The notes under the pieces: generated by a model
Databases searched by the model: none
What the model was told of the DNA's origin: nothing
Seen by the model: the letters and a program-made list of their open reading frames with translations, nothing else
Translations under genes and position numbers: made by a program
Shown: in pieces, positions 1 to 3,537 of the stretch
Position numbering within the stretch: position 1 is the first letter of the stretch
How the letters are laid out: the number at the start of each line of letters is the position of its first letter
Source of the DNA: Bacteroidota bacterium
GTDB taxonomy: Bacteria; Bacteroidota; Bacteroidia; Bacteroidales; VadinHA17
DNA length: 5,198 bases
Reading direction: 5' to 3'
Assembly: GCA_030613125.1 (NCBI GenBank)
Contig: JAUWMO010000254.1
Span: forward strand, 1 to 5,198

Positions 1-295
1 TATCTGCTATTATAAATTTTCTGCGAGGAGTGGCAAAATACCTGTACGCTACATCAATTGTAATACCCTGTTCCCGCTCTGCTCTGAGACCATCGGTTAA
101 CAGAGCCAAGTTTACTTCCTCGCCCTCTCCTATTTTCTTACTAGCTTTTTCAATGGCTTCCATCTGGTCTTCAAAGATAGCTTTGCTATCATACAAAAGC
201 CTTCCTATTAAAGTACTTTTGCCATCATCAACACTTCCTGCTGTAGTGAACCGCAGAAGTTCCATATTCAGATAGCCTGATGTTATTTCGTTCAT
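1..295 (-). CDS. cysN: Sulfate adenylyltransferase GTPase subunit CysN, N-terminal 98 codons (cut by window edge)
   Basis: CysN is the EF-Tu-like GTPase subunit of ATP sulfurylase. It pairs with CysD in the cytoplasm and couples GTP hydrolysis to formation of adenosine 5'-phosphosulfate (APS) from ATP and sulfate. The visible 98 residues hold the family hallmarks in order: MELLRFTTAG (11-20), the P-loop GSVDDGKST (20-28), the conserved GRLLYDSKAIFEDQ stretch (31-44), and the switch I segment REQGITIDVAYRYF (74-87). The sequence stops at FIIAD (94-98), which should continue into the DTPGH G3 motif outside the window. The start at 295 adds ten residues before the conserved MELLRF and lies behind an AT-rich leader with no Shine-Dalgarno motif; Met11 is a possible alternative start. 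The gene is downstream of the four-helix-bundle gene and cysD on the same strand. Whether the full protein carries a CysC fusion cannot be seen, but a separate cysC in the window argues against it. Confidence 0.95.
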   Translation of the reverse strand, partial: MNEITSGYLNMELLRFTTAGSVDDGKSTLIGRLLYDSKAIFEDQMEAIEKASKKIGEGEEVNLALLTDGLRAEREQGITIDVAYRYFATPRRKFIIAD

Positions 296-351
296 TTTAT
301 TTGTTTGTTAATTTTTCAGGCAATGATTTCAATAAAAATGGTTGATTATTT

Positions 352-425
352 GTCATTTGCTTCGCTGTCATTCTCCAAAGGAGTACTTTGTACAATTGTC
401 ATTTACCTGCTTCGCAGGTGTCATT
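352..425. repeat. GTCATT boxes interleaved with mini-palindromes in the cysN/four-helix spacer
   Basis: The 189-bp spacer 296-484 has no gene but is structured. GTCATT occurs four times, at 352-357, 367-372, 398-403 and 420-425. Between the boxes are short perfect inverted repeats, each with a 3-nt loop: CTCC-AAA-GGAG (373-383), GTAC-TTT-GTAC (383-393, sharing one G with the previous one) and ACCTGC-TTC-GCAGGT (405-419). In the direction of transcription (minus strand) these lie between the four-helix-bundle stop and the cysN start. None is followed by a T-run on the minus strand, so they do not read as a classical terminator. A repetitive extragenic element or an mRNA-processing or stability element is possible. 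The function is unknown. Confidence 0.65.
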
Positions 426-484
426 CATTCCTGTTGTGAATGTTATTATTAATATAACATTTAGGCTAAAATCTATATTCGCAT

Positions 485-871
485 TTATATATACTCTTCT
501 TGATCCTCCATTAATTGATTGGTATTTCCAATCGACTTAATATAATTATTAAGCTTCACACCTATTCTGTCAATATCTTTAATAAAAACTTTGTAATCTT
601 CCTCTTTAATCAGTTCTCTGTTGTAAGATTTAGTAAGCCAGGTTTTGGTTTCAAAGAGTGAACCGCGGGAATAATAACCAAAATGTCTAGACTCCTTATA
701 ATGATATCTACCATACCCTTCGCTCAAATTTGCTGCTACAGAGTCTACAGCTTTTATTAACTGCTTCCCAACCGTATCCTTTGAAAAGTACTCCCATTCG
801 ATAACTATTTGCCAAACCCTTTCTCCCAATTCCATCGATAATTGATAAACCCGTAATTCCTCTAATCTCAT
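485..871 (-). CDS. Four-helix-bundle protein (23S rRNA intervening-sequence / S23 family)
   Basis: This small (128-residue), probably all-helical cytoplasmic protein matches the four-helix-bundle family first seen in intervening sequences of 23S rRNA genes of some bacteria (PF05635/TIGR02436 type). Visible signatures are the N-terminal LRVYQLSMELGERVW helix (6-20), the central SVAANLSEGYGR motif (44-55) followed by a basic and aromatic stretch, and RGSLFETKTWL (69-79). Two more amphipathic helices follow. Length is normal for the family. No catalytic residues are known; members form small oligomers and their role is unclear. The gene sits between cysD and cysN on the same strand, 172 bp after cysD and 189 bp before cysN, so it is an insert in an otherwise standard cysDN pair. 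The leader just before ATG is AT-rich without a Shine-Dalgarno motif and follows an 11-bp tandem array. It might be co-transcribed with cysDN. A role in sulfate metabolism is not implied by sequence. Confidence 0.9.
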   Translation of the reverse strand: MRLEELRVYQLSMELGERVWQIVIEWEYFSKDTVGKQLIKAVDSVAANLSEGYGRYHYKESRHFGYYSRGSLFETKTWLTKSYNRELIKEEDYKVFIKDIDRIGVKLNNYIKSIGNTNQLMEDQEEYI

Positions 872-893
872 AATAATTTAATATATAACTACT

Positions 894-1014
894 TAATGAC
901 TACCTAATGACTACCTAATGACTACCTAATGACAACTTAATGACTACCTAATGACTACCTAATGACCACTTAATGACAACTTAATGACAACCTAATGACA
1001 ACCTAATGATTATT
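894..1014. repeat. Tandem array, eleven 11-bp units (TAATGACNACY)
   Basis: Eleven contiguous 11-bp units run from 894 to 1014 without spacers. Five read TAATGACTACC (894, 905, 916, 938, 949). The others are TAATGACAACT (927, 971), TAATGACCACT (960), TAATGACAACC (982, 993) and a degenerate last unit TAATGATTATT (1004). TAATGA is kept in every unit and variation concentrates at positions 8 and 11. The array fills most of the 172-bp gap between cysD and the four-helix-bundle gene and would be its 5' leader if the two are co-transcribed. A lone TAAATTTG (minus strand, 1033-1026) resembles a Bacteroidota -7 box and would start a transcript just before the array, but it has no -33 partner. Confidence 0.9.
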
Positions 1015-1043
1015 TAACGGATCATCAAATTTAATATCCAATC

Positions 1044-1949
1044 CTAAAAGTATCCCTCCTTCTTCCTGTCTTCCATAGCAGCATCAGAACGTTTATCATC
1101 TGCTCTGCCTCCTCTTTCAGTTACCCGTGTAGCAGCAACCTCAAGGATAATATCTTCAAGAGTATCTGCTTTTGAAAGGGTAACTCCGGTACAAGTAATA
1201 TCACCTATTGTACGGCAACGAACATCCCTTACTTCCACCTTTTCATTATCTTTCAGCATCATAAAAGGGGCTTTGGCAAGCCATACACCATCACGATTAA
1301 AAACCTCCCTTTTATGTGTAAAATACAAATCAGGTATCTCAATGTTTTCCATAAAGATATACTGCCAAACATCCATTTCAGTCCAGTTACTTAATGGGAA
1401 TACCCGGAAGTGTTCTCCCATGTGTTTTTTACCGTTAAATAAATTCCAGAGCTCTGGTCGTTGGTTTTTAGGATCCCATTGTCCGAATTCATCCCTGTGA
1501 GAAAAAAAACGTTCTTTAGCCCTTGCCTTTTCTTCATCACGTCTGCCCCCTCCAAGAGCAGCATCAATTTTTAATTCTTCAATTGCATCAAGCAATGTAA
1601 TGGTTTGGAAAACATTCCTGCTAGCATTGGGGCCTTTCTCTTCCACTACTTTTCCCTGGTCTATAGTATCCTGAACAAATCTCACAATACATTCAGCCCC
1701 GGTTTTTTCCATTAACTGATCGCGAAAATCAAGGGTTTCCTGAAAATTATGACCAGTATCGATATGCATTAATGGAAATGGGACTTTGGCAGGCCAAAAT
1801 GCTTTACGGGCAAGGTAAAACATTATAATGGAATCTTTTCCCCCGGAGAATAACAAAACCGGATTTTCAAATTGTGCAGCTACTTCACGGATAATAAATA
1901 TCGATTCAGACTCTAGTTCCCTTAAATGGTTAAGGTTATTGTTGTTCAT
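1044..1949 (-). CDS. cysD: Sulfate adenylyltransferase small subunit CysD
   Basis: CysD is the catalytic subunit of the heterodimeric ATP sulfurylase. It adenylylates sulfate to APS, with CysN supplying GTP-driven energy. The 301 residues match the usual length of about 300. The PP-loop ATP-pyrophosphatase motif SGGKDS is at 35-40, followed by HIDTGHNF (62-69). The family block GGGRRDEEKARAKERFFSHR spans 133-152 (most relatives have GGARRDEE, so Gly135 is a mild variant). Next come WDPKNQRPELWNLFN (158-172), PLSNWTEMDVWQYI (185-198), RCRTIGD (244-250) and the C-terminal ERGGRADDK (278-286). All expected blocks are present and intact. Translation starts at 1949 behind an A/T-rich leader and ends with TAG. 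The gene follows cysC by 237 bp and precedes the four-helix-bundle gene and cysN on the same strand, so the CysD/CysN pair is interrupted by one accessory gene. A possible promoter lies about 25 bp upstream. Confidence 0.98.
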   Translation of the reverse strand: MNNNNLNHLRELESESIFIIREVAAQFENPVLLFSGGKDSIIMFYLARKAFWPAKVPFPLMHIDTGHNFQETLDFRDQLMEKTGAECIVRFVQDTIDQGKVVEEKGPNASRNVFQTITLLDAIEELKIDAALGGGRRDEEKARAKERFFSHRDEFGQWDPKNQRPELWNLFNGKKHMGEHFRVFPLSNWTEMDVWQYIFMENIEIPDLYFTHKREVFNRDGVWLAKAPFMMLKDNEKVEVRDVRCRTIGDITCTGVTLSKADTLEDIILEVAATRVTERGGRADDKRSDAAMEDRKKEGYF

Positions 1950-1974
1950 TTACTCAGTTTTTTCAAAATTTCTG

Positions 1975-1982
1975 CAAAAATA
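1975..1982 (-). promoter_or_regulatory. Candidate Bacteroidota -7 box for cysD (TATTTTTG)
   Basis: On the minus strand TATTTTTG (1982-1975) fits the TAnnTTTG -7 consensus of Bacteroidota housekeeping promoters and would start transcription about 20 nt before the cysD ATG. The -33 TTG is not clean: only a TTTTC-like stretch lies at about the right distance. A small palindrome AGGAA-A-TTCCT (1983-1993) directly abuts the box and could be an operator. The motif is short and AT-rich, so a chance match is quite possible. Confidence 0.3.
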
Positions 1983-2086
1983 AGGAAATTCCTCGTCATA
2001 ACCTGAAAATCATGTTTATTTGCAAGGCTGATGACTCACAAATAATTACTCTCAGACTATACGAATCTTAAACTTGAGATTGGTTT

Positions 2087-2127
2087 GTCCGAAGGTCCGA
2101 AGGACTCCTTGGGAGACTCCTTGGGAG
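2087..2127. repeat. Mini-hairpin cluster: tandem 8-bp and 12-bp units in the cysD/cysC spacer
   Basis: GTCCGAAG occurs twice in tandem (2087-2094, 2095-2102), followed by GACTCCTTGGGA twice in tandem (2103-2114, 2115-2126). Each longer unit creates a 4-bp-stem, 3-nt-loop inverted repeat CTCC-TTG-GGAG (2105-2115 and 2117-2127). TCC-GAA-GGA (2096-2104) is a third, smaller one. The same CTCC-NNN-GGAG form appears at 373-383 in the cysN spacer, so the two spacers share a repeat type. The cluster lies after the cysC stop and before cysD in the direction of transcription. The rest of the spacer (1994-2086 and 2128-2172) shows nothing further that can be supported. Confidence 0.65.
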
Positions 2128-2172
2128 AAAAGTGGATATTGCTTCTCTGACTATGCATCTCTTATTATTCTT

Positions 2173-2252
2173 CGACTCTTAGACTCTTAGACTCTTAGAC
2201 TCTTAGACCCTTTGACTCTTAGACCCTTAGACCCTTCGACCCTTTGACTCCT
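2173..2252. repeat. Tandem array, ten 8-bp units (NGACYCTT), overlapping the 3' end of cysC
   Basis: Ten contiguous 8-bp units span 2173-2252. Four carry GACTCTT in succession (2173-2204), then GACCCTT and GACTCTT forms alternate, and the last unit is TGACTCCT. The first base of each unit varies (A, C or T). Units 2181, 2189 and 2197 are identical. On the minus strand the array begins inside cysC, supplies its last 21 codons and its TAA stop, and continues 14 bp beyond the stop. Because 8 is not a multiple of 3, three units (24 bp) encode one 8-residue period, and gain or loss of a unit shifts the frame. Confidence 0.92.
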
Positions 2253-2795
2253 GTTTTCCGTATTAAATGCTAACTCAAGTACTTTTTTTGACATAGTTTT
2301 CGGGTCTGACTCAGAAGCATCCAGGATGATATCGGGATTATTAGGAGGTTCATAAGGTGAATCCAAACCCGTGAAGTCGGTGATCTCCCCTCTCCTGGCT
2401 TTCCGGTACAATCCTTTAGGATCACGTTCCTCACAAACACTGAGAGGCGTACTAAGATAGACTTCAATAAATCTATTTTTCCCAATGACTCTCCTGGCAA
2501 CCTGCCTGATCTCCTCAGTCGGACTTACAAAACAACATATCACAAACCTATCTGATTCGAGTAAAGTGGCAGCTTTTTCAGCGATTAAACGAATATGTTT
2601 TTTTCTTTCATTCATTGTAAAACCCAAACCGGGATATTGACTTTTTCGTATCACATCGCCATCAAGGAGGGTAACCGGAATCTCCATTTCTGAAAGCTCC
2701 GTTTCCAGCAGGCTTCCAAGTGTGGTTTTACCTGATGCAGGCAGTCCGGTTATCCAGATAACCAAAGATTTAGATCCAATACTCTTTGTTTTCAT
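2187..2795 (-). CDS. cysC: Adenylyl-sulfate (APS) kinase CysC with a repeat-encoded C-terminal tail
   Basis: CysC phosphorylates APS with ATP to give PAPS, the step after CysDN. Seen in order: the Walker A motif GLPASGKTT (17-25), LDGDVIR (44-50), GLGFTMNERKKHIR (56-69), the FVSP segment (89-92) and RFIEVYLSTPLSVCEERDPKGLYRKAR (108-134), which contains the conserved RDPKGLY. The substrate-lid motif FTGLDSPYEPP (141-151) follows. FVSP continues into TEE where many APS kinases have a basic residue shortly after the proline, a mild variant. The kinase core ends near residue 181. Residues 182-202 (RSQRVEGSKG then LRVKGSKSLRV) are translated from an 8-bp tandem repeat and have a repetitive basic character, RVxGSKxL. 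The stop codon is also within the repeat. Codons 1-181 look intact, so activity is expected. The gene heads the minus-strand cys locus. Upstream (2796-2899) only a weak TACCTTTC box at 2823-2816 resembles a -7 element. Confidence 0.97.
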   Translation of the reverse strand: MKTKSIGSKSLVIWITGLPASGKTTLGSLLETELSEMEIPVTLLDGDVIRKSQYPGLGFTMNERKKHIRLIAEKAATLLESDRFVICCFVSPTEEIRQVARRVIGKNRFIEVYLSTPLSVCEERDPKGLYRKARRGEITDFTGLDSPYEPPNNPDIILDASESDPKTMSKKVLELAFNTENRSQRVEGSKGLRVKGSKSLRV

Positions 2796-2833
2796 ATCTC
2801 GTGATTACTCTGGTGGAAAGGTAATAATTAATA

Positions 2834-2854
2834 GTGAAAAGTGAATGGTGAGTA
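2834..2854. repeat. Degenerate 7-bp repeat, three units (GTGAANN)
   Basis: GTGAAAA, GTGAATG and GTGAGTA follow one another at 2834-2840, 2841-2847 and 2848-2854, in the divergent spacer between cysC and the GIY-YIG pseudogene. The array is short and imperfect, so the call is weak. It is noted because it directly precedes the 16-bp direct repeat at 2857 and matches the 7-bp period of the array at 3296-3337. Confidence 0.4.
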
Positions 2855-2873
2855 AGATTGTTGAATTGTTTAC

Positions 2874-2885
2874 CCTGTGAAATAA
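2874..2885 (+). repeat. Left 12-bp inverted repeat of the GIY-YIG unit
   Basis: CCTGTGAAATAA is the exact reverse complement of 3235-3246. It lies one base inside the left 16-bp direct repeat and 14 bp before the GIY-YIG start codon. Confidence 0.75.
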
Positions 2886-2899
2886 TTTTAAATTTTATT

Positions 2900-3219
2900 A
2901 TGGAAAGTTTCTATTATGTGTATATACTAATAAGTGAAAAAGACGGTAAAAACTACACTGGTTTCACCCAAAATTTAAAATTAAGATTTACTCACTGAAT
3001 TGAAATGATTTCAAAGGTGTTCGTGAGCCTTTCAGGGTTGAGCAACATAAAAATGGCAAAGTTGAGTCAACTAAAAACAGGCGTCCTTTAGAATTAATCT
3101 ACTTTGAAGGATGTCTATGCCGGGATGATGCCACAAAGCGTGAGAAATACTTAAAGACATATTACGGGAAAATGTTTCTAAAGAATAGGCTGGCAAAGTG
3201 GTTTTCACAGAGAAAATAA
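2900..3219 (+). pseudogene. GIY-YIG endonuclease-like small protein, disrupted by a 50-bp insertion
   Basis: The first part, from ATG at 2900, reads MESFYYVYILISEKDG then KNYTGFTQNLKLRFTH and hits TGA at 2996. The YVY...YTG pair is the GIY-YIG nuclease signature, and the Arg of LKLRF is the usual conserved arginine. The second part resumes in another frame at about 3040 with EQHKNGKVESTKNRRPLEL, then IYFEGCLCRDDATKREKYLK with the expected catalytic glutamate in KRE, and ends KNRLAKWFSQRK-TAA at 3217-3219. Joining the parts without the 50 bp at about 2990-3039 gives 89 residues, the normal size of this short UvrC-N-like family, with the motif RF-x-x-H restored. Members are single-domain putative DNA nucleases of unknown role. 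Everything else in the gene is conserved, so inactivation looks recent. The start is AT-rich with no Shine-Dalgarno motif. Confidence 0.85.
2990..3039. other. 50-bp insertion inside the GIY-YIG gene
   Basis: Removing 50 bp here rejoins the two halves of the GIY-YIG frame exactly. The breakpoints can slide by up to six bases (2996-3045 also works), because either junction gives RF-x-x-H. The insert contains a perfect 13-bp palindrome TGAAAT-G-ATTTCA (3001-3013) and arms AAAGG...CCTTT about a 10-nt loop. CTCAC (2991-2995) pairs with GTGAG (3023-3027). Fifty is not a multiple of three, and the insert carries stops in the frames that matter. No obvious target duplication is seen. It may be a tiny palindromic repeat element. 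Confidence 0.6.
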
Positions 3220-3234
3220 ATAACTTCTCAAATC

Positions 3235-3246
3235 TTATTTCACAGG
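3235..3246 (-). repeat. Right 12-bp inverted repeat of the GIY-YIG unit
   Basis: TTATTTCACAGG is the exact reverse complement of 2874-2885. It lies 15 bp after the GIY-YIG stop codon and five bases before the right 16-bp direct repeat. Confidence 0.75.
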
Positions 3247-3252
3247 ATGAAA

Positions 3253-3292
3253 TTGTTGAATTGTTTAATTGTTTAATTGTTTAATTGTTTAA
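3253..3292. repeat. Tandem array, five 8-bp units (TTGTTTAA)
   Basis: One TTGTTGAA (3253-3260) is followed by four perfect TTGTTTAA units (3261-3292). A TTGTTGAA-TTGTTTA remnant also occurs at 2858-2872 on the other side of the GIY-YIG unit, suggesting that the unit sits inside, or at the edge of, one original tract. There is no room for a gene; the frame that opens through the tract is low-complexity only. Confidence 0.85.
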
Positions 3293-3295
3293 TTG

Positions 3296-3337
3296 CTGAC
3301 TGCAGACTGTGGACTGCGGATTGTGGATTGTGGATTA
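3296..3337. repeat. Tandem array, six 7-bp units (NNGAYTG)
   Basis: CTGACTG, CAGACTG, TGGACTG, CGGATTG, TGGATTG and TGGATTA follow in register from 3296 to 3337, one step of divergence at a time. The array begins directly after the 8-bp array, with only three bases of transition. The period switches from 8 to 7 bp and the sequence from AT-only to mixed. A frame reading through it encodes a repetitive low-complexity peptide and is not a plausible gene. Confidence 0.85.
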
Positions 3338-3383
3338 TTAACGATTTTATCAATTGCAACTTTTTTATATTGTAGAAATCAGC

Positions 3384-3391
3384 TATTTTTG
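3384..3391 (+). promoter_or_regulatory. Candidate -7 box (TATTTTTG) upstream of the metalloprotease gene
   Basis: TATTTTTG fits the TAnnTTTG -7 consensus of Bacteroidota promoters, but no TTG lies at the expected 19-21 bp upstream. If it is real, transcription would start near 3399 and the leader would be about 140 nt, containing the inverted repeats described for 3398-3510. A second possibility is TTG at 3458-3460 and TAGTGTTTG at 3481-3489, which has the right 20-bp spacing but one base too many inside the -7 box. Both are weak. Confidence 0.2.
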
Positions 3392-3397
3392 TCCCTT

Positions 3398-3510
3398 CCC
3401 CTTAAGGGGTTGTATCACAAGTGTATTCTGAGACTTCACACAGAGAATACAAAAAGGTTGCGGACAACCTGTTGTTTAAATAGTGTTTGCAAGAAAATAC
3501 TGAATTTTCT
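3398..3510 (+). other. Structured leader region with four perfect-stem inverted repeats
   Basis: Four inverted repeats stand in line in the 200-bp gene-free stretch 3338-3537. They are CCCCTTAAGGGG (3398-3409), GTATTCT...AGAATAC with a 14-nt loop (3423-3450), AGGTTG-CGGA-CAACCT with a tetraloop (3455-3470) and AGAAAAT-ACTGA-ATTTTCT (3492-3510). The last ends 27 bp before the metalloprotease ATG. None has a following T-run of terminator type. They could fold in the 5' leader of the protease mRNA or be operator sites. Their role is unknown. Confidence 0.45.
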
Positions 3511-3537
3511 CACGGGCACTAAATACAAGCAAATACT

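Larger units (their letters stand above)
2857..3267 (+). mobile_element. Candidate mini-cassette: GIY-YIG gene bounded by 12-bp inverted and 16-bp direct repeats
   Basis: The outer limits are perfect 16-bp direct repeats ATTGTTGAATTGTTTA at 2857-2872 and 3252-3267. Just inside are perfect 12-bp inverted repeats, CCTGTGAAATAA (2874-2885) and TTATTTCACAGG (3235-3246). The only gene inside is the broken GIY-YIG endonuclease-like frame, 14 bp after the left inverted repeat and 15 bp before the right one. The right direct repeat is the start of an 8-bp tandem tract, so the direct repeats may be a target duplication or simply the two halves of a split tract. No transposase is encoded. The boundaries are seen directly; mobility is inference. 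Confidence 0.45.

Noticed and set aside
30..275. Plus-strand 81-codon open frame
   Set aside because: It lies wholly opposite the clear N-terminal coding sequence of cysN and resembles no known protein.
894..1014. CRISPR array
   Set aside because: Units are only 11 bp and contiguous, with no unique spacers and no cas genes nearby. It is a simple tandem repeat.
1026..1033. TAAATTTG on the minus strand as a promoter for the four-helix-bundle gene
   Set aside because: It matches the -7 consensus but has no TTG at the -33 position. Such 8-mers are expected by chance in AT-rich spacers.
1273..1500. Plus-strand 75-codon open frame
   Set aside because: It is antisense to the conserved core of cysD and has no recognisable features.
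2270..2500. Minus-strand 76-codon open frame in another frame of cysC
   Set aside because: The overlapping cysC frame carries all APS kinase motifs; this frame has none.
3398..3409. CCCCTTAAGGGG as a rho-independent terminator
   Set aside because: There is no loop of usual size and no T-run after it on either strand; it is listed only as an inverted repeat.
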